NCBI GenBank assembly: GCA_009602735.1
Contig: WELA01004268.1
Span: forward strand, 404,489 to 468,488
Direction of reading: 5' to 3'
DNA from: Mesotaenium endlicherianum
Lineage: Eukaryota > Streptophyta > Zygnematophyceae > Zygnematales > Mesotaeniaceae
Length of the DNA stretch: 64,000 nt
The position numbers and the translations under genes were made by a program. The notes under the pieces are model-generated. The model ran no database searches and was not told the origin of the DNA. It saw nothing but the letters and a program-made list of their open reading frames with translations. Every line of letters begins with the position of its first letter. Position 1 is the first letter of the stretch. This document shows positions 24,401 to 35,574 of this stretch, piece by piece.

Positions 24401-26024
24401 GGCCAAGTACTCCAGGCTCCTCCTCTCAACGTCATTGTAGGCTGTGTAACGATTTGAGCTTTTTAGGCGTATTTGGGACGTTTTCCCAATTACCTAAAAT
24501 ACGTTATACTATTTATCATAAGTTATTTGATAAATGATTGCATCACATTGAATTATTCGCCACACACGTGTGCCGATTAATTCCCGGTCGATTGGCGAAA
24601 CGACCGAGATACTATTGCAAAAAGCGTCGTAAAGTAATTCGACTACTTCGCAAAAGTACGACATAATTATTCATAAAGTTACTTTGAGTAATTAAGAGAT
24701 GATAATTTAATTAATCATTGTTTGATTAAGTTATTTTGATTGTCATTATTACGAATAATGGACAATCACAGATTTCGGATTACGACTAGTCGTAACACGA
24801 AGAAACTGTCGTATCATTAATACAAACAAACAGTCGTAAAGTCAAACGAAGCGAAACATGCAAAGTCGCTTTGCATCCAAGCGGATTCGAACCCGCGACT
24901 TTCGTTTGAAACGTTCACACCTAACCGATTGGCCAAAATAGCTTTTTAAACTACCGGTTCATGACGAAAGCATCTGTACGCGACTCCGCGATCAATCGCG
25001 ACTTTTTCGGAAAGTCGCGAGAACGCGAAAATGCCCGTTTGGCGCGAAACGGTTTTTCGAAAACCGTCGAAAATTTTCCAAACGGCCAACTACGCGTTTC
25101 GAGCATCCGGCCGAATGGGACACGTCCCTTTGACCGTTTCCGTTGACCATGAACCAGTGCCCTAGGTGGTGACTCGAAGCACTCCAGTGCCTCATGTTGT
25201 GCAGATATAAATACCTGCAGAGTCATTGTGAGTGCAACTCTCACAAGCACACATTCTACGTTAGTTTCACTTTCGCTCTTTCGAGTATTCATCAATTTCC
25301 ACAAGTATACAGATTTTCCTCCCACTTGAATTAAATATTCCTTGAATACCGAGGAAAGATCCTCTCGAAAAGCAATAACGTCACAGGCTGGAAGCAGTGT
25401 CAGGTTAAATACTGTATCTCTAAAGCTAACGAGATACTGCATGCTCACCATCCTGATGAGTCTCTAATCCCCCACTATGCCAGGTACTGGTATTGGCTTA
25501 TCCTCCAAGTCAACTGCAAGGAGCCGTGCCTGCTCTGCTGTATACCCCACCATCTTGGCATAATCTTCGTAGAGGACCACACCAGTGTGTGTCTCAATAT
25601 ACCTATCCAGAGATTCAGCTCCCTCCTTTTGCAGCACTGTCTGCTTGGCAACTCGGATGATATCCTGAGCTGCCAGTAATGCCTTCTTCAGGTTATCAAA
25701 AGTTTGGCCACCCATCACAGTATATCTGTAAGTGGCCAGGCTCTCCTGCTTCTCAACTTCCTCCTACTTCTTCCTTTCTTCCACCGCGGCCGCAACTTCC
25801 ACTTGTTGTTTATTCTGTCTCTCCTCCTCAGCTTTCCTGAGGTTTTTCGTCCCCTGCTCCTTCTTCCTCTGTGTCTCTTCTGCCGCCTCTTGTTGTCTAC
25901 GCACCCTATCTTGTTCTCGCTTGGATAGGGACGTCGCCCCCAGCTCTTTCCGGCAGCGCTCCATCGTCCTCTTGGCTTCTTCTGCCTTGCGCTTCCAATA
26001 TTCCTTTTGTGTGGTGGGAGCCAT
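21481..26024 (-). CDS. Extra coding block behind the chromodomain of the old element (fossil)
   Basis: On the minus strand an ATG at 26024 opens MAPTTQKEYWKRKAEEAKR, a highly charged segment predicted to be coiled coil. Coding-like sequence of the same orientation recurs down to 21481, about 100 bases before the purine tract. One part is acidic (around SEEEDEEGEEEEQG) and a later one Ser/Arg/Pro-rich. I recognise no family. A DNA transposon (22436-24216) and a solo LTR (24445-25385) interrupt it, and it is otherwise broken in several places. The ATG is directly preceded by a splice-acceptor-like TGTGCAG. This would suit a spliced message, as some plant elements with a third ORF are known to use. 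Whether it belonged to the old element or was a separate captured unit is inference. Confidence 0.6.
22436..24216. mobile_element. CACTA-like non-autonomous DNA transposon
   Basis: The ends are perfect 15-bp inverted repeats: CACTCTGAGACCGGT at 22436-22450 and its complement at 24202-24216. TG on both sides (22434-22435, 24217-24218), or TGA with two extra bases, would be a 2-3 bp target duplication, as in CMC/EnSpm elements. The 1.78-kb interior has no transposase-like frame. It holds GC-rich clusters with repeated words such as CGAAGGGTCTAAGCC / GAGGGGCCTAAGCCGTGAG around 23080-23180 and CACCCGGCGA at two sites near 23660 and 23735. It is called CACTA-like from its ends only; the superfamily is uncertain. 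Confidence 0.72.
24445..25385 (+). mobile_element. Solo LTR with a perfect 5-bp target duplication
   Basis: 941 bases beginning TGTAACG and ending GTCACA, flanked by GGCTG on both sides (24440-24444 and 25386-25390). No internal retroelement sequence adjoins it, so it is a solo LTR left by recombination or a short LTR-only unit. A TATA-like TATAAATA lies at about 25206-25213. A tRNA-like segment lies inside on the opposite strand (24875-24942). It interrupts the extra coding block of the old element. Confidence 0.85.
24875..24942 (-). ncRNA. tRNA-like segment with A and B boxes, degenerate
   Basis: The minus strand reads GCTATTTTGGCC at the 5' side, an A box TGGCCAATCGG and a perfect B box GGTTCGAATCC within a T-arm-like hairpin (GCGGG...CCGC). 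The acceptor ends do not pair and the anticodon stem is poor, so it is not a working tRNA. It is most simply a tRNA-derived sequence or SINE head caught inside the LTR. It could still carry an internal Pol III promoter. Confidence 0.5.
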
Positions 26025-26421
26025 CCTGCACATGTAGCCAAGTCACAAGTTAGTAGGATCTCATTGATGGTCATAAGTGATGCAGAGAGAGAAGTAAATT
26101 TGTATTATCATGGCAAGTTCCTTTTCCCTTACGGGGTAGGTACTGGGCGTTAATAGGGTTGTAGTGCGATGAGACGAAACAAATGAATGTGTGTGCAGGG
26201 TGAGTTAAGTGATTTGTTTATATGCTAGTCCCTACCTCCTTTCGAGTGGTGGACACCCTCCAACTTAGCTTAAGGTGAGCCTGGCTGTCACATCTGTCAC
26301 TATGCTGCCACTTAACTGTCACATTCCTGTCGTCTAACTGTCACCTAACCGGCACTTTTCCCTTCCAACTTAAATGGAGACAGGACCCTCTGTCACCTTC
26401 CCATGGCAACTGAAATGACAG

Positions 26422-29400
26422 TTAAGGGGGTGTCCCAGCCGCCCGAAGGTGAAAGTGTTTCAACGCCCCTTTGGCATTGGTCAAATGGTCCTTAAATTCT
26501 AAGGTGTCCCCAGAGGCATCGTAACCCTTCCATCTGACCAGATATATTATGACATATTTAGATGATCGACGGACCAAGCGAGCGTCTAAAATCTCCTCTA
26601 CCTCATATTCTTCAGGGTCACCATCCCGGACAGCAGGGACCGGTCCCGACTGGACAGGTAACCGACTTGTGAACACTGTGTCACCCTTGATGTATGGTTC
26701 TAGGAAAGAGATATTGAAGACTGGGGGACCCTTGTATTACGCTGACATGTTCAGTTTGAAAGCATTTTGACCGACACGGCGCACCACCGAATATGGACCG
26801 ACCCAAATTAGACCGAGCTTTTTCTTGACCACACCAGGGAGGTGCATGTGTTGAGAATGCAGCTTGACCAGATCGCCCTTAGAAAACGTCAGCTCCCGAC
26901 GTGTTGATTAGCATCATTTTGTTGATTTTCTTGGGCTTTGTGCAGGTTCTCTTGAACGTCTGACAAGGTGTCAGCAAACTCCTAAATTAATTGGAGGGAC
27001 ACCAGGTTCTCAATCCCCTCAGGGTGAGTTAGAGACTCCCCTACCACATCCGAAGGAGATTTGGGGACTTTACCGAGACTGAGTTCAGAAGGAGTCTTGC
27101 CCGTTGACCATGCACTGCATTGTTGACCGCAAATTGAAATTGGGGCAACAGGTCATCCCAATTATCTTGTTTTTGGTTAAGATATGCTCTCAGCACCTCT
27201 TGAAGAACTCGATTAGTTTTCTCAGCCTGCCCATCAGTCTAAGGGTGGTTTGCTGTGCTGAGCAACTGTTTCACTCCTATTAACACCATTTAAATTCTCC
27301 AGAACTTAGAGGTGAATTTTGAGTCTCTGTCCGAGATAATATTGGAGGGTAGCCCATGTTGGCATACTACATGGTTGTAGAACAGTTTCGCAATTTCGAG
27401 GGCAGTCATCTTGACTGAAAATGACCATTTTTGTCAGTTTATCCACTACTACCAATATAGAATCATGCCCATTGGCAGTTCTCGGTAGTGTTACCACCCA
27501 GTCTATGGATATTGTTTTCCATCGTCCATCTGGGATGGGTAGTGGTTGTAATAGCCCTTTGGGTGGTGTGTGTCTAGACTTGTTTTTTTGACACTGATCA
27601 CATGACTTAACGTATTTTAAGATCTCCCTAGGCAACCCTTCCCAATGATAATGCTTGACCAGTTTGCCAACAGTTTTGGCCTGCCCCAAATGTCCTCCCA
27701 GCAAATTGTCATGTGCTTGACTCAGTAAGAGTGACCTCAGCTCCAAGTTATTATGAATCACCAACTTTAGCCTGCCTGAAGAAGTTTTGATTACCCAAAT
27801 CCCTCCCTTCAGCTTATACTCGAGTGCATTAGCAGGACACACACCATCAGTGGGGCTGGGCTCAAATGTTGGATCAAAAATGTAGGCTTTTCTAAGTTGT
27901 TCAAAGAAGGACTTTTTGACTTATAATAAAGTGAGTGCACAAAGAACTTTATCCACAGCATGCCGACTAAAGTTCCTTCCCTGCAAGTCCGGTCTTCTAG
28001 GGAGTGCATTAGCAGGATTCAACTTTCCTGGTTTGTAGTCAATCTGGACTTGGAACTGCTCCAGCTTTTTGCTCCAGCGGTTCTCCCTTCTTGATAGCTT
28101 GGACTTCCTCTAAAAGTGAGTCAGAGCTAGATGATCTATAATCACCTTAAAAGCTTTGCCATGTAAGTATGCTCTCCATTGTTTGAGAACATGAATGATA
28201 GCTAGCAGCTTCTTGTCATGCACAAAAAAATTAATTCCAGCTGGATTGAATTTCAGAGTAACAAGCAAGTTCTCAAGTCTGGATAAAGTATACTTGTTTT
28301 ATATTGTGATTCTGTTGAGAGCTCTGTAATCAACGCACATCCGCATACTTCCATCCTTTTTCTGACCAAATGGGATGGTTGCGCCATAAGGTGATTTACT
28401 GGGGAAATATAACCATTTTTCTCAAGCTCTGCAATCTGAGTTTTTCACTCTTCTGTAATGAATCACTTCATTATTTATTTAATTAATTGCATATATAAAT
28501 ATAACACTAAATAAGTATTATGTCAATATACTCACATGTGCGAGTTCATCTAAATGAATGTATGTCGATGTAATGCGAGTTAACTTACTTTGTCAAAAAT
28601 GTCAACAGGATTACTTTTGTATCACAGTGTAGTTTGCTGACTTGTTGAGAAGGTCAACAGGATGACTTTTGTATCATAGTATAGTTTGCTGAGATTTGAA
28701 TATCAGTTATATATAGGATGTAATATCAGTTGGTTGACTTATAGTAAGCTCTTCTCATATTAGTCAGTATACTTAGCTTCAGTACGCTGAAGATAGATAC
28801 ATTCATTTGGATTATTATTTGTAGATTGGCACATGTGACCGTAGTATACTGAAAGTTGGAAGGTTGACTGAGATTCGGTAAACCGATGTCCTACCAGTGT
28901 GGTTAAATCCTGGGTGGGCGGAGCCGTCGTCAGTCAACTGAACAATTAGGACTTCAGTCAACCAACCAATTAATATGGTCGTTATACCTAGATCCGTGGG
29001 TCCCAACTTAACGGGTTTCCCACGAAACGGCGCACCTTGCGCCGTGGTCAACCAAGTGGTCACTAGGTACATAGCAGGCTGGGATCTCGTGGTCCCTCAT
29101 TCTGGACAGTAGGCTTTACAGTCGGATTTCTACTTGCAAGTCATGTGTGCACTTTTAGGTTCGTTCTAATGACCAGCCTTCACGGAAATTGACATGGTTG
29201 CTTTGTCTGCGCTTCAAATGGAGCAAACTAGAACTTTTTGGAAAGTTCTCGTTAAGATGCATCCGTTGCCATTAAGTTTGCTCAATTTGGAGTAGTATTG
29301 GCAGAGTTATGCCCTCTGACATTTCGGGGTCACACAGCGGACAGATTCCATGGTTTTGCACCTAAGTCAGTGGGATGTGTTTTAGCTACATTATGGTCAC

Positions 29401-30421
29401 CTGAATGAGAGCGCCTTTGCTATTCAGTCCCCTGATGTTGTGCATGTGCTATACATGCTTGCATGCCTGGTAGGCAAGAGGCCATGAGTTTCTAAAGGAG
29501 AAGCTCAAGTCCTCAAGCTCGCCTCTTACTTGTGCCTCGTGTTAGTGTGCAACTATGGCACACTACGGTAAATGAGTCAAGGGGTGTAGATGAGTAAATG
29601 GAATTCATTATAAGGGCAAAAATCGCTCCTTGATTTCACACGCTTCCACCTATCCCTGATCTTATATATTTAAATGAAATATATTAATCTTGAATAAGCA
29701 AGATTCATTTCACCTTCACTCTCCACATAAGACAAGCTATATGTGCGTTGCCAAGGTGGCTGACTCCCGGGTAATGAATCAATCTTGTGATCTACTTCCC
29801 TCTTAGGGGGCAATCTTGGAGGCATGTTAAAAACATCAGTATACTGAACAACAATTATTGCAGCAGTAGGGTGCTCCGGAGGGCTCACCTTTTTCTCAAC
29901 CACTTCTTCAGGTTGAAGGGATATCTCTTTTAGTTGCAAACAGAACATTCTGACTTCTAGTTCCAACTTTCGACGAACTCCATTGCATTCAACAGTTTGC
30001 ATCCTCCTGGAAACCTCTTCTTTTCCTTCATTTGCCATCCATACAGGACAAGAGGAAGAGCACTGGTGGGTGCCAAGATAGTCTGCCCATCACTGGCTCC
30101 TCTCACTTCAATTGTACCTCTGCTCCAACACACTTCAGCTTGATGTCTATTAAGCTAGGACCTGCCTAGCACGAGATCATAAAAGTCAGTGTTGAGTACC
30201 TCAAATGTAAGCGTTTCAGTTAGAACTGCAATGCCAGAACCTAAGTCGACCTTTAAAATTGCTCCCGGGATACTTGAGGCATCTTTAAGAAATATTTTTC
30301 TATTCCCTTGGGTGACAGTAGGCAGCTTTAGCCGCTTAACTAAGTCCTTATGGATAAAAGTATGTGACGCCCCTCCGTCAACAAATGCCCTCACCTTCCT
30401 GCCTGCAATCATGCAATGCAA
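26422..30421 (-). CDS. pol remnants of the old Ty3/gypsy element (fossil)
   Basis: On the minus strand, in order: an aspartic protease ([14 protein letters not shown], 30421-30155), a linker and RT start (around 30038-29720), RT and RNase H remnants down to about 28000, an integrase zinc finger and core ([30 protein letters not shown], 27842-27306), and a chromodomain ([24 protein letters not shown], 26676-26422). The order is that of chromoviruses. The RT part is interrupted by the insert at 28454-29712. It is heavily decayed, with many breaks. Confidence 0.85.
28454..29712 (+). mobile_element. Solo LTR-like insert inside the old pol
   Basis: 1259 bases starting TGTAATGAATC and ending GATTCATTTCA, with near-matching 5-bp flanks (TCTTC 28449-28453 and CCTTC 29713-29717). 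Its terminal bases resemble the ends of the old element's own LTRs (TGTAATGAATC ... ATCATTTCA read on the minus strand), so it likely belongs to a related family, inserted in the opposite direction. No coding domains are seen inside. The boundaries are less certain than for the other insertions. Confidence 0.6.
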
Positions 30422-30465
30422 TAAAATAGGGAGGACTGATTTTTCCTGACTTTCGCATTGTTCTC

Positions 30466-30933
30466 CTACCTTAGCAAAAAATGTTGGACATGAGGTGGAA
30501 CAAGACCATCCAGAGTGTGCACTCTCTGGAGGTCAATATTGCTGATGGTCTCTTTTATCTGTTTGTCAGGCATACATAGTGAATCCAGTTCAACAGGACC
30601 CATAATACTTGCAACGAGGGCAGCTAGTGACGACTCACTATGTCTATCATCCTCACAGTCAGTAGACTGGATTACTGATATTTGCTGGTTTATAAAGGCT
30701 GATCCTTTCTCTCGACCTTTGGAAGGTGTTTGTTGGGACACTGTTCTCTGTAGTGACCCAGCTGATGGCAATGATAGCAAGTATTCGTAATCTCTAGCTC
30801 CTGCATCATGCAGCGTTTCTAAGGAGGTATGGGGTTCAAAGACGCGACTTTCGTCTTGGCCTTCTCCAATGTTATCATTGTCCTCATCCTCCATTTCTCG
30901 AGAGTTGCTAGCTTGAGACCTAGTCTTTACCAT
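30466..30933 (-). CDS. gag remnant of the old element (fossil)
   Basis: It starts MVKTRSQA just after the primer site region (minus strand GGTATCGGAGC around 30955-30966), a common start for chromovirus gag. A zinc-knuckle remnant (CYHCHQLGHYREQC) is visible in the same segment. It is much shorter than a full gag and broken. Confidence 0.75.
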   Translation of the reverse strand: MVKTRSQASNSREMEDEDNDNIGEGQDESRVFEPHTSLETLHDAGARDYEYLLSLPSAGSLQRTVSQQTPSKGREKGSAFINQQISVIQSTDCEDDRHSESSLAALVASIMGPVELDSLCMPDKQIKETISNIDLQRVHTLDGLVPPHVQHFLLR

Positions 30934-30966
30934 AGAAGACTACTATGATATCCGCTCCGATACCAC

Positions 30967-31682
30967 TGAAATGATTCGACTTACCAATAGGCAATTAACA
31001 AATTAATATATATCTTTATATCAGCGAGTAATCTTTATGGCATTTTTAGTTGACGAATTTAGCAGCACAAGATAATAAACTACCAGTGAACAATACTCAC
31101 AAATTAAATGCAAGTAAACGAGCATCAATCATCTAATCAGTAAACCCATACATAAGCAAGGTTAGAAGACAATTCGTATCAATGGCTTCTCGCCTTGGAT
31201 TCAGATATCTCTCAGTAAGCAGTACAAAAGAGTTGGCCTCGTTTTTGAGTGCCGAACTCGAGAGCAATATCTAGCATATGTGCATGGAATGAGTTTACTG
31301 TTCGACGACAAGTGCGATGGCATCGCCTACTCGGAAGTTAACCTCGTCGGTAGGACCCCGGCTAACCAAATCCACAGCCATCTCCCATCATCCCGAATCG
31401 CCATCCATCCTCAAGATGTCATCTGGCCATTCATCTAGCATTACACACCTAGTTGCATGAGTAGGCAGTTCGTTGCTCCCGAGTACGGAAGTCAGCTAGC
31501 TGAAAGAATGTGTCAGCAAGCTGACCTAAGTTGACTTCAGACTGCTCCTCTCGGCTGAGTCATTAAAATGATTATTAATAAAAGTCCAGCAGATTGAATA
31601 TTAACTCAAGTTCAGCAGTCTGGACTTAATTAACTATTATATTTAAATGGACGTTATATTACAAATATATTGATTCATTACA
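30967..31682 (-). repeat. 5' LTR of the old element
   Basis: 716 bases. On the minus strand it runs from TGTAATGAATC to ATCATTTCA and is followed by a Met-type primer site. It aligns with the split copy at 13966-14245 plus 20946-21375. Confidence 0.88.
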
Positions 31683-34130
31683 CCTTTGATATTCCCTATG
31701 TTTGACAGGCTTCTCGGTGTTGCTCGCTTTAGTCAGTCGACTATACCTTAGTCCGGCCAAGCTGGTCTGAGCTCGCACCCTAGATTGATCTTTTATTATT
31801 CTCGGGTTGTCCTAGCTGGCGCTGCTCGCTAGCACTGTTGCGCGCGAGCTGAGCCTTTTCGGAGCCGCCACCTACCCTTGCTGCTGCTCGCAATGTGCAC
31901 CTCTTAAAACTTGCTATCTAGCGTACAATTATGACAAAGGAGCTAAGCTATTAAGTCACAAACCTGCTCATTATCATTTCCTTTTAATTAACAAAGTCTT
32001 GATGTATACCTGCATGGCAGTCATAAGCATTGGCACAACATTTGGGAGACGCTTGTCTCGTTGCAAGTCTGAGCTTGGAGTATAGCTTGCAAAGGTTCGG
32101 AATCTGTGGATCATGAGGTCGTTGTGATGAACGTTTTTTGGGCCTCCCTTGCAGAAATTGCAAGTTTGTTGAGAGCCTCAAGGTTCTATATTGCATTCTT
32201 CTGTGTTCATCAGGCTTGGTAGTCACTTCATACCCATATTCAGAGTCAATCATGTTTTTTTGCTGAAGGCTGTAGCAGCCCATCCTCACTTGCTGATCAA
32301 AAGTGATGTTTGTGTACGACCCATCTTAAAGAGGTGTAAGCCGGGTGGTAATTATTGTACTAGTTCAACATTGGTGTTTTAGCTAGCTTTGCTTAGGTTG
32401 CTCTAGCTCATTAGTGTTGGGCACGCTACCTACTGGAAATCGAGACGTTTTAAAGTAGGTTGTGGTAGTAATGTCTTTGTATTTGGTTTGCTAGTAGTAC
32501 CTGCTTTCTGTCATTGGGTCGTTCGCTATCTCATAGTTGATGAACATACAGTTGTGAGCTGCCTGGCTTGCACAAGTCTTAACGTCACTTCTCAGTCAGT
32601 ATGCGCGTGTCACATGTCCTGGGGACCCGCTGCAACTCGAAGTGATCGTATGTAATGCAGCCCTAAGACAGCCACTTCGGCATGCGTTTTAAATTTGACG
32701 TACTTGAGTCCCCTGTCTCAAGTGAGCCAAGGTCAATGGACGTTGTTCTTAGCGCAACGTCGATCGGCAAGAGCCTGTTGCGCGGATGGACTCATGGAGT
32801 CCGGCGCCAGTATTAGCCGTACTCTCTAGAATAACAGGTAGAACCTCATGAACCAATTTCTAATTTTCTAGGAAATTCTTGTTCACCTAGAAACCAAGTC
32901 AATAGAAATTCTCAGGTTTGTGAAGGAGTTACATCTCTAGATGGTCTTTTTGTTGACGAATTCACATAATTTATAATTTACGAAAACAAAGTGCAAATAG
33001 TGCAAGGATTAGTGGTGTTTAGAGAAAGTCGTCTTTTCAAGGTTTTCTTTTTAGAATTATACAACTTTGCAAAATTATGAAACCTACAGCAACCTCCTGC
33101 TATTTTATTGGAGCTTCTTTGCTCTGAGCCACACTCATCAATTATATCATTGCAATTTTGTCCTTGTCAGTTCTTCACTCAAAAATAGTTTGAGCATCTG
33201 CTTATTGCAATACACTTCCGAGTAACTTGAATATTGACGAGCAACTCTTTATCTTATGCGCCTTTCGCACACACTGGTGTTTGAACTTTGTTCTAGTATT
33301 TGTCAAAATTCTCCCAGCAGATGAAATTCGCCGATCTGTATAAGAAGTATAAGAGTCGAGATTCTATCTAAGAAACTTTTGAGTGCTTACCTATCTAGCT
33401 TTGGTTTGCAAAGAAGAAGCAAATCTCAAAAAATTTAACAGATTCGTGATTCTCTAGCTCCTCATCGCCTTGGAAATGCAACTTTTTTTCTTCTTCTTTC
33501 ACCTTCGCAGAATTGTGTGCTTGTGTTTTTGTCCTAGTTAGCACATGCATTTTTGAGGTCGACTCTATCCAGCTGTGCACACGCTCGTGCCATCGAGCTT
33601 TCTCAAGCTGCCAAGTTGTGTTGCGCACGACGTGTTCGTCCCTCGTGGCGCAGCCAAGATCATCTGGCAGCTCCTATGGTCCCTTTCTTTGTGGCAGCTC
33701 AGTCGTGGCGGTGCTGTGCGTGCCTGCCAGTGGACCAAAGTCCGACATGGCGGTCCTTTTCACGCCTTCCATGGTGTCAAAGGTGTCATAACTGTTTCTA
33801 GTACAATTGCCAGTGGACCAGGCCCTAGTTTGGCTTGTCCACATTACTCAGTCTAGGGTGCTAAGCCTCTACCTGTACACGTCATGCACCTTGTATGACA
33901 AAGTCAAGTCAACACCCTGGTCCCAGGTTCGACTCAAGTCAACCTTGTCATTTAACCTAGTTCGATCTTTCGGGATCTCTGAACACGCCATACTTTGACT
34001 CGCCGCAATTTTTGTCCCACGTGTCAGACCGACGCCAACCTTGCAGTTGCAAAAATTATGCTCTATAGGTTGTTGACGCATTGCGCTCTACTAATCATTG
34101 ACGATATGATTTGTGTTAAATTATAACGTC
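31683..34130. other. Gene-poor spacer with decayed repeats
   Basis: No host gene is recognised. A minus-strand frame of 101 codons (32289-31984) contains GRPKKRS, faintly like a transposase-linked motif, but it is too weak to call. A diverged copy of the 12.15-kb repeat sits at 32849-32965. The part around 33500-33990 is more GC-rich and has open frames on several strands without recognisable content. Confidence 0.4.
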
Positions 34131-34134
34131 AGGA

Positions 34135-34905
34135 ACTACCCTCTCGACGTGTGAAAACCATTCGAGTGTGAAATAGTTTTGGTATGGGGCAAATCATGTT
34201 TTATTACCAAAAGATCGGAAATGAACAAGAAATACCCCACAACTTTCAAAAAATACGAAACTACCCTCACGTCAATATTTCCTAGTCATGGTCAGTCCAC
34301 TCTTCATAAATGACGTGTCCAACCTGACACCACTTTCTTCCCCTTCTTCTCCGTACTTTTATTTCTTCTTCTCCATGCTGCTTCGTGCACTATTAAAAAG
34401 TCCGAACAAAAGGCCAACTTGCAAGAATAAATTTCTGACACTGCATCCTTCAATTTTACGAGTTAGTAAGAGTCTAGGGCTTTGCACTGAACTCTTCTCA
34501 ATATTTTGGTGTCAAAGATAGATCCTTTGGTGAAGCTAAACAAGTAACGATAACCGATACAGCGAAGATATCACGAAGTTCTTTTTTTCCGGGTGAAGGT
34601 TAAGGGTGATGCAATAAAGGGTGAAAGTTCTCAAATTTGCTTTGAAAGTTAGTCTTCTACTCGGACTTTTGAAATGTGCACGGCATAGGAAGGAGAATGG
34701 GCAAAATATAACTCGAGGGAAAAATAAGACTGAAAAATGAGACAAGTTATGTTAAAGGTGGACTTTTACCATGACTAGGAAAATTTCCTAAGAGGTTATT
34801 AGTATCGTTTTCTGTGGAAGTAATTCTCGTTCATTTTCGATCTTTCGGGGGTACAATCATAATTTTGCCGTTTTGGTATGTGTAAACCTCTCACATGGGG
34901 TAAGG
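34135..34905. repeat. Foldback element with long diverged inverted repeats
   Basis: The left arm (about 34135-34470) and right arm (about 34905-34570) are inverted copies. Both contain, in the same order, TTTTGGTATG / CATACCAAAA, AAAGATCGGAAATGAAC / its complement, AATATTTCCTAGTCATGG / CCATGACTAGGAAAATTT, and AAAAAGTCCGA / TCGGACTTTTGAAA. A core of about 100 bases remains. This fits a non-autonomous DNA transposon or foldback MITE with arms of about 335 bases. I see no clean target duplication, so the exact ends are open. Confidence 0.6.
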
Positions 34906-35363
34906 GATAAGTGCGGTGCAGCGAGATTTACCTTCCCAATAGGACAGATACGAACTGGATACGAAGTTTGAACAGAAGTTTCACAATTCGTCATAATTTA
35001 TGTAAATGTCATGTGACGAATGTGGACCTGATCTGGACTTGTTGCTGGATTCTCGTATCCTCCGTCCAACTGCCGCCAGGCTGGCTGACATGAAACAGTC
35101 ATCTTTGGTCACGTTGTCCAGATTATGTCACATGCTATGTGGCACAGGGCCCACTGTAGGCAGTGGAGCGCATCGAATCTTATTACAGACTTTAGTCGTC
35201 GCTTTTTCGGTTGTGCAAATCCGACCAGAATGGTACAGAAATAAACGAGTGAATTTCCAGGAAACATGGATGACTTTTCGACAACGCGTCTTGTAACCTT
35301 TTGTGTCCGACTATGAACATGTTCGGAATATTTCGAATTCGACATTGAGCACCATGACTTTCA

Positions 35364-35574
35364 GGACCAAGTCGGACCAGTCCGGACTCCGGACTCCGGA
35401 GTCTTGGACCAGTCTTGACTCTGGAATCTGGACTCTGGTGTCTGGACTCTGGACTGGTCTGGACTGGTCTGGAGTCTGGAGTCTGGACTATGGAGTCTGC
35501 ACCAGTCTGCACCGATGAGGACATTCCGAACTGCCTTGAACCACCTTGAACCACCTTGAACTGCCTTGAACGGA
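35364..35574. repeat. TCTGGAC minisatellite plus CCTTGAAC decamers
   Basis: 35364-35512 is built of variants of the 7-base word TCTGGAC/GACTCTG (ACTCTGGACTCTGGTGTCTG and similar). It is followed at about 35530-35570 by four tandem copies of a 10-base unit with core CCTTGAAC. Confidence 0.8.

Larger units (their letters stand above)
13966..31682 (-). mobile_element. Old Ty3/gypsy chromovirus fossil with nested insertions
   Basis: Read on the minus strand this is one element. Its order is 5' LTR (31682-30967), Met-type primer site, gag remnant, protease, reverse transcriptase, RNase H, integrase, chromodomain, an extra coding block, a purine tract (about 21376-21388) and a 3' LTR that ends at 13966. 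The 3' LTR is split by the young element at 14246-20940. Outer flanks are CCTTA (13961-13965) and CCTTT (31683-31687), which fits a 5-bp target duplication with one later change. The LTR copies are only about 85% alike by eye, so it is much older than the element inside it. It is clearly broken, with many breaks and at least four insertions. Without the insertions it would be near 7 kb. Confidence 0.8.

Noticed and set aside
24875-24942. Calling this segment a functional tRNA gene
   Set aside because: A and B boxes are good, but the acceptor ends do not pair and the anticodon stem is broken, so it is listed only as tRNA-like.
31984-32289. Minus-strand 101-codon frame with GRPKKRS as a possible transposase fragment
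   Set aside because: A single short basic motif is not enough, and no neighbouring terminal repeats or further domains were found.
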